From Xiphophorus maculatus (lineage: Eukaryota > Chordata > Actinopteri > Cyprinodontiformes > Poeciliidae), in the NCBI RefSeq assembly GCF_002775205.1, contig NC_036461.1:20804015-20868014 (forward strand): DNA of 64,000 nt. The letters run 5' to 3'. Below the pieces are notes generated by a model that ran no database searches, was not told the origin of the DNA, and was given only the letters and a program-made list of their open reading frames with translations. Shown here piece after piece: positions 1 through 10,045 of this stretch. The translations under genes and the position numbers were made by a program. The first letter of the stretch is position 1. The number at the start of each line of letters is the position of its first letter.

Positions 1-326
1 CTAAGTTCACAATGACATTTTTGAAACTTTCACTGCTGGTGTGACATTATATTTCTGCTTTCAGTTTCCGACCTTCAAATGGGGAAAACTTCTCTCTGTC
101 GTAAAGCATGGTTTGGAAGAAAAATTCAAATTCAAAATTCAATTCAAAAATACTTTATTGATCCAAAACAGGGGTCACCAACACGGTGCCCGCGGGAACC
201 CGGTTGCCCCAGGGGACAAAAAGGAGACATTTGGAAACTGCTACTTGGATGATTGTACAGCTTCAATACCTCTGAATATAGATTTGATTTAGATTTTTTT
301 TTTACTTATCTTTTAAGTCCTTTTGT

Positions 327-672
327 TCATAGTTTTAAGTCGTTGGCTATTTTGGAAGTAATGTTCTTGAAAGCGATGGACGACCCGGATATCCTTTGGA
401 AGCGGACGCCGTTCAGGGAGAGACGGGGGAGCCTGCAGACCTCCATCTCCCACTGGACCAGGTTCTCGGCCCGCCCGTCGCCATGGACGCAGAGGAGCAG
501 GAAACTCTCTTGCTGTTCGTAGTCGCAGTTGTTGGCGTCGAGCACCTTGCGGATCTCCCTCATGATGTCGCAGGGCTCCATGGAGCTGGTGGTTCTCATA
601 TTCCAAGTGAATCTGAGGGAGCGGGGCTTACCGTCTTTAATTTCCCCTTTCTGATCCCCAGGTACATGGCGA
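327..672 (-). pseudogene. Orphan last exon of a MARK-family kinase (KA1 domain), copy 1
   Basis: On the minus strand the frame reads [11 protein letters not shown], then [33 protein letters not shown] and [12 protein letters not shown], ending KIANDLKL and a stop at 327. This is the KA1 (kinase-associated 1) domain that closes MARK1-4, which binds acidic phospholipids and helps autoinhibit the kinase. A good acceptor (polypyrimidine tract then CCCCACAG) precedes base 672, so this is a genomic exon rather than a retrocopy. No other MARK exon (kinase, UBA) is visible upstream on that strand. The frame is open and residues typical of the family are kept, so decay is slight. It could be a fragment carried by the segmental repeat, or the last exon of a small KA1-only gene; see 3429-3570. 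Confidence 0.75.
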
Positions 673-1250
673 CTGTGGGGAGAAAGACACGGAGGAGAGC
701 TTGGCTTAGAATAAATTAAAATCCTGCTGGGATTGTTTGCAACAAATCTTTCACAGAAGTGACTTTTTGTTTCTTTTAGATGCGGCAGTGAATGAAACTA
801 TAAAGTCTAATAAAGCTGAAGTTTTTCTTACTGTGACCTGAGCCGCTCTGAGCTCAGTTTATCTTTATGTCACATTTAGGTGGCAGCACAAAGCTGTGGA
901 GCCTTTAACTAGACAAAATGTAGTCAACAGTCATTACAGCTTTTTTGATTTTTTGCTTGTGAAACCAACTTTTATTTTATTCCAGTTTAACGGTAAAGTT
1001 AAATCTTGTTTTAATAATAATAAAAAACAGTTGTAAATAATCTATTAGCATATTTACTCTCTCGTTACTTTTACTACATTTTGTCTGTGACTTCCAAACT
1101 GAGAAAGGGGAAGTAAAAGAAAGTAAAAACAGACTGAAGCCATCTCTGAAAAACCCAGAATATCACTGCAACATTAAGATTTGATTCACTGTACATAAAT
1201 AAATTTTTAAAAAGTTCTTCAACTGTCGATAAGATGTTTGAAACATAAAC

Positions 1251-2500
1251 TAGTGATGGGTCCGGTAACACCGATGCGTCGGCGCATGTGTCAAGCTCAT
1301 AGACCAAAATCAGCGTCGGTGCGCGTATCGTTTTCAGCAAGTCACGTGACCGATACAGGAACTGTTTCCAAATGACACTGGTGCGCCAAACTGTTTATAT
1401 ATGGAAGCCAATCTGTCAACGGGATGCATTTGCCAAAATAATTCTTGACCTTTTACGGTACAGCGTCAACTATGGAGCCTCAAGGCAAACGAAAGGTTTG
1501 GTAGTATGGGGCCATTTTAATCTTACGTCAGAAAATAAGGTATTGGTTCTCACTTCGTAGTTGTTTCATCCGGTTCTTTTCAGTTTCTACTCCATCTATC
1601 TGAATCCAAATTCAGCTGAAACCGACTCTTAGTTTACTTTCATATTATGCTCTGCAGGTTAAGTTTTGCATGTTTCTCCTTTGAAATTATACATTTCATA
1701 ATTTTATTCTTAAATTACCCTCCATAAATAAAAATCTTTAGGCAGAAAAAAGTGAAATAAAGACAATCCCGCTATAAATAAATACACAAAAGACATTTCC
1801 AGCAAAACACATCCATAAAGATCTGCGTACAAAATATAAAAGACAAAATGTAAGTTATGTGAACAATATACAGTGTCACTAAAATCTGTTTTATTTAAAT
1901 AAATTCACCTCCTCAATGCTGAGGCATAGGGCATCAGAATGAAGTCACAGATACACCTGGATAAACTCAGGTATACAGCCAGTCTACAAATTACTCAGCT
2001 GCTTTTTATCAATTATTTCATATAAATGTTTTGTTTACTTCATTTTTTCTACAGCAGGAGAAGTTGTGTCAAAAAAACGGAACAGATTAAATTTCAAAAT
2101 TTTAGAAAAACATTTTTTTTTTTTTAAATGAAAATTTGTGGGAAAAAACACCAACAAAAAACCCCCAGTCCACAAGCATCCTCATTCCAAACACGATCGC
2201 TTTCATTTTCATCACTTGGTTCATGTTCACATTACTTATTGACTGTATCGAAGAATATCAAATATATTTTGATTTTAACTGAAGATATGACATTATACAA
2301 TATATAATATACGATGAAATTAAATGACTTAAATCTTATTGTATAGACTAGGTCATCAAATCAGTCTGTGAACTGAGTTGCCTGTAGGGATTTTTAATGT
2401 CCAGCAGGTGTCAGTATTCAGTGACACAGTATTGACGCGGTATCAATACAGTTTTGCTTTGGGTCAAAACGATACATGACGCCTCATTTACCCATCACTA
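1251..2500 (+). mobile_element. Non-autonomous hAT transposon with BED-finger remnant, copy A
   Basis: The element is bounded by a perfect 8-bp target duplication, ACATAAAC at 1243-1250 and 2501-2508. Its ends are inverted: TAGTGATGGGT at the left and ACCCATCACTA at the right. Both are diagnostic of hAT elements. Near the left end an open frame (1372-1560) reads VVWGHFNLTSENKV, which resembles the start of a BED zinc finger as found at the N terminus of fish hAT transposases. The rest of the transposase is missing. The same element with the same target site is at 21536-22783, so it inserted before the host unit was duplicated. Confidence 0.85.
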
Positions 2501-3338
2501 ACATAAACATCTTCATACCTGACAATTGGAGATTAAAAACTTATTTCTGATAGGAAATGACAACAGCATCTCAAAAGATAATGTAAGAATTTCAAAGTAA
2601 CTAAACTACTTATAACATTCCTCAATAATCAATTAAAAAATATTGACTGACTTTAAAGCAGTCAAACTTTTTTAAATCTATTTTCATTTCTGATCAGCTC
2701 TTTCCATGTTTCCTCATGTAGCAGAAGCTCCACGTCTTCTTACTAATTTATAAGATCAAAGGGATTCCTTCAAAACATGTATTTTACATAACAGCATAAA
2801 ATCTTTTTGTAACTTCAGTATTCTAATGTATATTAGTTTTATTTGAAATAAATCTATTTTGTTTGTCTTTTGTGTCGTTTTGATTTGAAACCCCAGTAAT
2901 TATTGACTTAACATTTAAATCTATTTATTTAGTAAATAACACAAAGAAATTCTGGTCGTTTCTTCTTCTCTGGCTTTATAAACCAGAGAAGAAACAAACA
3001 AACAAACAAAAACAAAAAAAACATTTCTACTTTTCATATCCATTTTTCTTTTAAATTACCAAAATTTGACATTTTAAAATAGTTTTTACTAAAAGCCTCC
3101 ACCGCTTTCTGGGTTTTTCATAGATCATGTAAAGGAATATTTTTGGAGAATCTCAACAGAAACCGGAGACATTTCAGCAGAATTAAAGCAGACTTTGAAT
3201 CTTCAGCTAGCATGCAGCGTTAGCAGAGCGGCACGTCACACAGCCATGCAACCGCAGCAACAAAGCTGCAACAACACACTGCTGCAACTCCTACACACTC
3301 AGGGCAAAGCAGCGCGGGCCTGACGCTACATGGGAAGC

Positions 3339-3340
<2 letters not shown>

Positions 3341-3403
<63 letters not shown>
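3341..3403. repeat. (TG)n microsatellite, unit copy A
   Basis: Uninterrupted TG dinucleotides for about 63 bases. The matching tract in unit copy B (23601-23661) is slightly shorter. Confidence 0.97.
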
Positions 3404-3404
<1 letters not shown>

Positions 3405-3428
3405 GGGGGGCAGCAGGTATAAGCTCAC

Positions 3429-3570
3429 CTTGAGCCCTCAAGTCTCCCGTTTCTCTCAAACTCGGTTGAGACTCTGAGGCGCCGTGAGAAAATTCACACG
3501 GGGAGTCAGAGGAGAAGAAAACAACAAAACAGATTGTGGATTGTGCACAACACAAATCATTTCTCGTCAA
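3429..3570 (-). other. Candidate minus-strand 5' exon within the repeat unit, copy A
   Basis: On the minus strand a CpG-containing stretch ends in CTCAAG followed by the strong donor GTGAGC at 3428-3423. It has no long reading frame that looks coding, so it would be a 5' UTR exon. The only plausible downstream exon on the same strand in the unit is the MARK KA1 exon (acceptor at 673). Splicing the two would skip the hAT element and give a message whose main frame is the KA1 domain alone. This is inference from splice motifs; the exon start is not defined. The same sequence and donor occur in copy B, ending at 23684. Confidence 0.35.
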
Positions 3571-4172
3571 TTTCAGTGAATGGAAGAGAAAAGAAAAGAG
3601 AAATCAAGTGTGTGACGGAATACGTTAGCGACGGTGTGAGCCACCACCAACACGTCACTGAGCAGTGAGCTCAGTGACGTGAGCAGTCAGCGTTTGCTGC
3701 CTCAAGTTAACGTTAGCTTCCAAGTCTCAGTTTCTTACAATGTAATGTTATTTCATTGTATTTCACAAATTACTTCAGGAGCATAACGAGGTGCAAAGCG
3801 TTTGCTAGCATGAGCTATTTTCACAAAACCCTTCAAAGGTGAACGTTGAACGTGTTTGGAGATTTGAGGACATTCAAGCGACACCGGTTTCCTTGACCGG
3901 TGGTTCCGTTTGGCAAGCAAAATAGCCGCTACAAACTCAACCCCTACCTTCTCCGAAGCTTGACTTTTTTGGTTCAAACTAGCTTCAACCAGTCTGCATT
4001 TATACGTCAAATAAATGCTGCTTTTAATCCCGCTGGAAGTGACAGCTACGGCGTTCATGGGCAACGCACGTGGTGTTGTTTTCAACGGAAGTGACGTGAA
4101 AAGGCCCGGATGATGATCACCCGGTGACGTCAAAATGCTAAGAGTTATATTAATAGTAGCGCCATTCTATAG

Positions 4173-4390
4173 CGGGCTGCACAGTGGCTCAGTCCGTAAG
4201 GTTGTTGCCTTACAGTCGAAAGGTTGTGGGTTCGCTTCCCATAACTACTGTAGGAGTTTGCATGTTCTCCCTGTGCATGCGTGGGTTTCCTCCGGGTACT
4301 CCGGTTTCCTCCCACATTCCAAAAACATGACAACAAGGTAAGAGTTCATTGGTCACTCCAAATTCTCCCTAGGTGTGAGTGTGTTCCCCT
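4173..4390 (+). mobile_element. tRNA-derived SINE, unit copy A
   Basis: The head has RNA polymerase III promoter boxes: an A-box-like TGGCTCAGTCCGTAAGG and a B-box GGTTCGCTTCC about 30 bases later. The body (GAGTTTGCATGTTCTCCCTG and the CTCCGGGTACTCCGG block) is the widespread teleost SINE-like core. It is repeated at 19421 and 24429. The exact family name is not assigned. Confidence 0.7.
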
Positions 4391-4902
4391 TAGATAGAAA
4401 TGGATGAATGGAAAATAAAATTTTTTTTAATGATTTATGTTAATCGCCATATAGAGACCTAATAAATTCAGATGCTTTGACTCGCCAGTAAGCGCTTTGC
4501 TCTCCTCCCACAGAGCCTCCTTCCCAGTTTTTTGCCAGGTGACTGTTGAGGAGTTTGTCCATGGACAAACAGCAAACAGGAGCTTTGTTGGGGGGTTTTC
4601 TACGGCAAAATTAATAACAACGAATCAAAAGTTATTCAGTTCTTTTTGCTTGATTTGAAAAATATGCACAATTTGATGAATCGTTTTTTTTCCACTGTGA
4701 AACCAACTTTTTTTTTTAGCTAAGTCTAGGCTAACAGACATTAAGGGTGTGAGAAGCTTCTTACCACAAGAAGGATCGATCAGCGATTAGTGCGTCGTTA
4801 AGCGCATCATTCAAGAGCGCATTAGTACGCGGCTGGCGTGCAGCGCCAGCAAACAGCGAGGTGTGAACCGGAAGGAAAACATGATGTCTACCAGGTGAGG
4901 GC

Positions 4903-5783
4903 AAGTACACCCAAGTACACCTCGCTGCAACAAACAGAAAGGGGCGGGGACGGACCACTGTCAGTCTCATACCTTATATGGAAATGTGACTATTTCATTC
5001 CGGAAATGAAGGGGGCGCTAGTGACACTATTTCCTGTACCGACCTTGTTATAATAATTATACTAATAATAACGTATTTTATTTGCCAACACCTTTTAAAA
5101 CACCCAAGAAGACTTTCAACATTAAAAATACAAATTAAATAGTAAAGAAATGGCTGCAAAACGTGATATGTCACGTGGTATGTTTGTCACGTGGTAAGTT
5201 ACTCTTTTATTTTCAAATCTTTATTAAATCTTTATTTAAAATGATATTAGTAACAAACAATCCAGAATAAGCAACAATAAGGAAACATTATGGAGATTTA
5301 TTTATCTATCCTTACACCCAATCTGTCTCAAAGAAAAGTAATAAAACATGAATCAAATCAATATTTTGGAGACAAATGTACATGACATTAAGAGCACATT
5401 TATCCATCCATTAATTATCATGAATTATCCCTATAGTGGGGTCATGAGGGCTGCTGACCCTGGACATATCGCCTGTCCATATTATTAGTTGAAAATGGTC
5501 TCAAAACAACAACATTGTTGGTTTTTACCACATGGGATAGTTTATCGTCTGACAATACATTCAAAGTGTTTAATCAGTTTTTGTTTTGTTGTGTTTTTTC
5601 TTCAGGCGGTGCTGCATCTGTGGGTCATGATTGTTCTTCTAACTTACACACCGGAAATGCACGGCAGCCCTGACGGAAGATAGAAGGCAACCGGAAATTT
5701 CTAGATTTTTCTGTGGCCTGCAACGTAAAGAAGCTGCTGGAAAATGGGCCCTGGGACCCGACTCTCCCTGTTTTGCACACACA
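4903..5783. other. Non-coding stretch after the repeat-unit breakpoint
   Basis: AT-rich sequence without a credible gene. It begins at the point where unit copy A stops matching copy B. Two CACGTG E-boxes sit close together near 5173-5195, and two ACCGGAAAT sites (ETS-like) at about 5651 and 5691 lie shortly before the candidate signal-peptide exon at 5784. Confidence 0.6.
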
Positions 5784-7166
5784 ATGCTACGAACTGAAGG
5801 CATTTGCTCGCTTTTCTTGTTGGTTTCTTGGGCTGATGGCCGAGAGCTGCAGTGAGTTTTAACATGAATACAGAGTGGTTATACTGTGTTGGTTTTGTTC
5901 TCCACGTTAAACTTTCCTTCCGCTGTACTCTTAAGAGATTGTATGCAACACTATGTAAAAACAAAGGATTTTAATAAATATGCAAGAGGAGAAAACGTTG
6001 CGTTATTTCTTGGTGGTCCCTAAATTCACCCAAACCAATCGTTCTGGTTGCAGTGCTTTTGCAAAAGCATTCAGTCATTTTCACATTTTGTCTTGCAACA
6101 ATCGCAAACCTTTATTTATTTTATTTTTTTTTTGCATTTTACTGGAATTTTATGTAACAGAGAAAAGCAAAGCAGCACTTAAAATGTGAAGTGGACGTAT
6201 GAAAATGTCAGCGTTTCAGATGGTTGGGAAACAAATACATCATCATCATCAAATGTTAACTGTTAGGTTTAACGTTTAGGAAAACTGGAGAAAAAAAAGA
6301 CTAAAATCAAAAAGATTCATGTACTGTTTGGCTTTATGGCTTTTCTTTTTGTTTCATAACTCGGCATGGTGACTTAAAGGTTTGTAGCTTCTGTCTTGGT
6401 TCTTTGTTGACCACTGTGTAGCGGTTAACAAAGAACCAGACTTAGTCATTTTATGTTTTGTTTTTTTCGGGTGTTTTTTTCATATTTCTCAGTCGTTGCA
6501 AAAATATTTCAGCCAAACTCTTATTGTAATAGATTATTTTGCCGGTAATGTCCGTCTCATGTCTTCATGCCGGGCAGCTGGACGGTGTTGCTGGTGAAAG
6601 CCGTCCTGACTGGCGCCGTCTCTCTCTGCTCACTCCTCCTGTTTGTCACTCTGGTTCACAGCAACTGAAGAAGCAGCAGGCCGTAAAAAAAACCCCTCCA
6701 CAGTCTCGGCTCAAACTGGAGGAAAGGTTTTCATAAGTCAGAGTCTGAGCTGTGAAGCTTCAAAGGTGATCGGTGTTGGCTACTTGGAGTTGACCGACTT
6801 GATCCACCAACTGGTTCAGCTTCCAGTTCTTCCAGTTTGTTTTATTGGTCATGAGTCCATGAGGAAAAAGAGCGTTCTCTGGGTAACATTTCTACCCAAC
6901 CCTTCAGTGAATCAGTTGAAGCTAAGGGTCGAAGGTCAACACCAGGAAACTTCTTCAGTGTGACTGGCTTGTGTTTGTTTTTAAAATGTGAATTTTGTAT
7001 TTATGTAACTACAAATGAATTAACACTAGAAAAACATTTCTTTTAAACCTGTTCTCCAGTTTGTGCTTTGATCAGTTATGAAGTTCTATTAAAAATGTGG
7101 GCGTTCCTTTAATGTATAACGTTTCCAAAAATGATTATGGTTCAAATAAAAAGACTCCAGAAATAA
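5784..7166 (+). pseudogene. Possible remnant of an antigen-receptor-like membrane protein gene
   Basis: A short exon, 5784-5851, starts MLRTEGICSLFLLVSWADG, a plausible signal peptide, and ends at a clean donor (GCA then GTGAGT) in phase 2. An exon starting at 6578, after GGGCAG, continues in matching phase and reads WTVLLVKAVLTGAVSL followed by more hydrophobic residues, then stops at 6666-6668 after HSN. A single membrane span with a central lysine and almost no cytoplasmic tail resembles T-cell receptor constant chains, which use such a lysine to pair with CD3. An AATAAA at 7145-7150 could end the transcript. No extracellular Ig exon is visible between the two exons, so if real it is a deleted or decayed gene. 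The acceptor at 6577 has a poor pyrimidine tract. The family assignment is tentative. Confidence 0.3.
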
Positions 7167-7511
7167 CAGATTGAAAGAAGAACATTTTATTCAACTCAAG
7201 AGTTACAGCACTGATGAATTTTGTGTTATGGAGCATTAATAATGAAAACAACAACAAATAGAAAACAAATCTGCCTTCTAACTATTTATTCTGACGTTTT
7301 GTTTTGGCTCTTGAATAATCAGAATCTCGTCTCCAGCCAGGCACCAGAAACCTCGCTGTCCACTTCTCGAGTCATTGATGTTTTAATGGACAGGAGAGTC
7401 GAGCTAAAGAAACAGAAGAACAAATTTGAGAAACGCAGAGTTCCAACGCACGTCATTAAATGCTGAAACTTTTCTGAGATGTCTCAGCAGCTTCAGTTTC
7501 TGCTCACCTAC

Positions 7512-7556
7512 CTGTTACATCCAGAGTAATGGTGCCAGGTGAGGTCCATCTCCCCA
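7512..7556 (-). pseudogene. Possible Ig-fold G-strand / J-like exon end
   Basis: On the minus strand the frame reads RWTSPGTITLDVTG and then hits the donor GTAGGTGAG (7511-7503). The pattern W..PGT.TLDV resembles the last strand of a V-set Ig domain or a J segment. A stop codon lies just upstream in the same frame and no clear recombination signal is seen, so it is at best a fragment. It lies downstream of the lysine-containing membrane exon, on the opposite strand. Confidence 0.2.
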
Positions 7557-7889
7557 GCGGTCAGTCTGCCTCAAACCTGTCACAACGGGGGGGAATTTAA
7601 TGAGAATTGTTTACTGCACTGTATGTATAAAAGTGTTTTAGCGTTGCTCACTGTAAATAAACTTTTTGCACGTTAAAATTTGTTTATTTTTTTGCTTATA
7701 TGACCTAACAGGAAGGAAAACCAAGGTTTCAATTCTTGGATAATTAAGAAAATAATCTCAACTATAGAATGGCTGAAAAGTTAAGGTTGTAAAAAATGTA
7801 TTTAGTACCAGCAGATGGTGTGTAAACCTGGGGCCACTGGATCGTCTGCCTTTTTTGGCAGGCAGAGTATTTTCGTTTTAGTCCTCAGT

Positions 7890-8150
7890 CCTCTCTGTCT
7901 TCTCTCGCCTGATTGGTCCAGTGATGCTGGCGAATCATCACATGATCAGACACACATTCCTTAATCTCTGTCTAAAGCACGGATTATTGGAAGAGACTTT
8001 CTGATCAAAGTCATCATCATGTCCTCACCTTTCCCACAAGCTGTTACAACCAGTAGATCAGCAGGTGGAGCAGGTCTTCTGCTTTAATTGTTGGTCAACT
8101 CCAGTCATCACATCAGTCCACAGAGAAATGAAATAAAGAGAGCAGATAAA
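7890..8150. repeat. Segment shared with 25690-25970
   Basis: This stretch, including a block around GTTACAACCAGTAGATCAGC and the following CTTCTGCTTTAATTGTTGGT, recurs at 25690-25970 with moderate divergence. It is less similar than the 5 kb units are to each other, suggesting an older duplication. On the minus strand it carries a short open stretch reading PAPPADLLVVTACGK before a GTGAGG donor at 8028, function unknown. Confidence 0.7.
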
Positions 8151-8640
8151 GTTAAGGAGGAAAATATGCATGAACAGCAGACAGCTTCTAACTTTCAGCT
8201 CAGCTCTCTGCAGCTATATTTGAAATGTTTAGTTATGTTGCGTAGATAGAAATGTTCTTACTTTTTTTGTCAAGTGGGTTCTCTTATCTTCCTCCACCTG
8301 ACTGGTGGTGTTGAAGGTGGAGGATTCCAGGCGGCGCTGGTCTTCTGCTTTAATTGTTGGTCAACTCATGTCATGTGACATGAGTTGATGTAGAAATGAA
8401 ATCCAGAGAAAAGACAACAGGGTTAACAAATAGAACATAGGTGGACAGAAGGAAGAACAATTTTGAAATTTGACCTCAATTTCATCCATATATAAATGAA
8501 AATAAGTTTTCTTACTTTTTTTGTCAACTGGGTTCTCTTATCTTCCTCCACCTGACTGGTGGTGCTGAAGGTGGAGGATTACAGGTGGAGGAGATCCAAC
8601 CTGGGATGATCAGAGAATCAGAAATCTGAGAAGCCTGAAC
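8040..8640. repeat. Local tandem duplication of ~260 bp
   Basis: The block with CTTCTGCTTTAATTGTTGGT occurs at about 8078 and 8340. The block with GGTTCTCTTATCTTCCTCCA and CACCTGACTGGTGGTG occurs at about 8276 and 8530. The spacing near 260 bases indicates a partial tandem duplication. On the minus strand both second blocks read [11 protein letters not shown] before a stop. Confidence 0.65.
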
Positions 8641-8642
8641 TT

Positions 8643-8718
8643 CCATCCATCCATCCATCCATCCATCCATCCATCCATCCATCCATCCATCCATCCATCC
8701 ATCCATCCATCCATCCAT
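8643..8718. repeat. (CCAT)n tract at the 3' end of the Rex3 element
   Basis: Nineteen or so tandem CCAT units lie directly against the Rex3 3' end. RTE-clade LINEs typically end in short tandem repeats, so this is probably the element's own tail (GGAT on the minus strand), later expanded. Confidence 0.9.
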
Positions 8719-10045
8719 CTTCTTCCGCTTATCCGAGGTCGGGTCGCGGGGGTAGCAGCTTCAGAAGGGAGGCCCAGACTTCCCTCTCCCCAGCCACTTC
8801 TTCTAGCTCTTCCGGGGGAATCCCGAGGCGTTCCCAGGCCAGCCGAGAGACATAGTCCCTCCAGCGTGTCCTGGGTCTTCCCCGGGGCCTCCTCCCGGTG
8901 GGACGTGCCCGGAACACCTCACCAGGGAGGCGTCCAGGAGGCATCCTGACCAGATGCCCGAGCCACCTCAACTGGCTCCTCTCGATGTGAAGGAGCAGCG
9001 GCTCTACTCTGAGTCCCTCCCGGATGACTGAGCTTCTCACCCTATCTCTAAGGGAGAGCCCAGCCACCCTACGGAGAAAACCCATTTCGGCCGCTTGTAT
9101 CCGCGATCTCGTTCTTTCGGTCATGACCCAAAGCTCATGACCATAGATGAGGGTGGGAACGTAGATCGACCGGTAAATCGAGAGCTTCGCTTTTTGGCTC
9201 AGCTCTCTCTTCACCACGACGGACCGGTACAGCGCCCGCTTGACAGCAGACGCTGCGCCAATCCGCCTGTCGATCTCCCGCTCCCTTCTTCCCCCATTCG
9301 TGAACAAGATCCCGAGATACTTAAACTCCTCCACTTGGGGCAGGACATCCCCCCTGACCCGGAGAAGGCACTCTACCCTTTTCCGGCTCAAGACCATGGC
9401 CTCGGATTTGGAGGCACTGATCCCCATCCCGGCCGCTTCACACTCGGCTGCGAACCGCTCCAGCGAGAGCTGCAGATCACGATCTGATGAAGCCAAAAGG
9501 ACCACATCGTCTGCGAAAAGCAGAGATGAGATCCTAAGGCCACCAAATCGGACCCCCTCAACACCTTGGCTGCGCCTAGAAATTCTGTCCATGAAAGTGA
9601 TGAACAGAATCGGTGACAAAGGGCAGCCCTGGCGGAGTCCAACTCTCACCGGAAACGAGCCCGACTTACTGCCGGCAATGCGGACCAGACTCTGACACCG
9701 GTCATACAGGGACCTGACAGCCCGTATCAAAGGGCCCGGTACCCCATACTCCCGGAGAACCCCCCACAGGGCTCCCCGAGGGACACGGTCGAACGCCTTC
9801 TCCAAGTCCACAAAACACATGTAGACTGGTTGGGCGAACTCCCATGCACCCTCCAGGACCCTGCCGAGGGTGTAGAGCTGGTCCAGTGTTCCACGACCAG
9901 GACGAAAACCACACTGCTCTTCCTGGATCCGAGGTTCGACTATCCGACGGACCCTCCTCTCCAGGACCCCTGAATAGACCTTGCCAGGGAGGCTTAAGAG
10001 TGTGACCCCTCTATAATTGGAGCACACCCTCCGGTCACAGAACAC
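8719..10045 (-). mobile_element. Rex3-type (RTE clade) non-LTR retrotransposon, 5' truncated
   Basis: A 438-codon minus-strand frame (10045-8729) is a reverse transcriptase. Visible motifs are SNYRGVTLLSLPGKVYSGVL, EEQCGFRPGRGT, FVDLEKAFDRVPR, GLRQGCPLSPILF, LLFADDVVLLAS (catalytic FADD) and FKYLGILFTNGG, followed by the basic C-terminal [15 protein letters not shown]. The DNA CGGTGACAAAGGGCAGCCCTG near 9611 matches, as I recall, the conserved stretch used to amplify fish Rex3. The endonuclease and the start of the RT are missing, as usual for 5'-truncated insertions. The RT frame is uninterrupted, so the insertion is fairly young. It lies between the repeat unit and the minisatellite gene. 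Confidence 0.92.

Larger units (their letters stand above)
1..4902. repeat. Segmental repeat unit, copy A (left end cut by window)
   Basis: This block matches 20292-25161 nearly base for base, differing by scattered substitutions and small indels, mainly in a (TG)n tract. It begins in the middle of the unit, because the unit start seen at 20238 lies before the window. Identity stops abruptly at about 4902, inside a stretch shared with 25146-25161; beyond that the two copies diverge completely. Contents in order: a MARK KA1 exon (minus), a hAT element, a minus-strand 5'-exon-like sequence, (TG)n and a SINE. The high identity of non-coding sequence indicates a recent duplication. Confidence 0.9.

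Noticed and set aside
3220-4133. Minus-strand frames of 116 and 126 codons in the repeat unit (also 23481-24388)
   Set aside because: The first depends on the (TG)n tract. The second has no family resemblance, and both are simply copied with the unit.
4173-4260. tRNA gene
   Set aside because: A and B boxes are present, but there is no cloverleaf or acceptor stem, and the sequence continues into a teleost SINE core.
8643-8718. CRISPR-like or protein-coding tandem repeat (MDGW repeats)
   Set aside because: A simple CCAT microsatellite without spacers; the repeated MDGW peptide is an artefact of the repeat.
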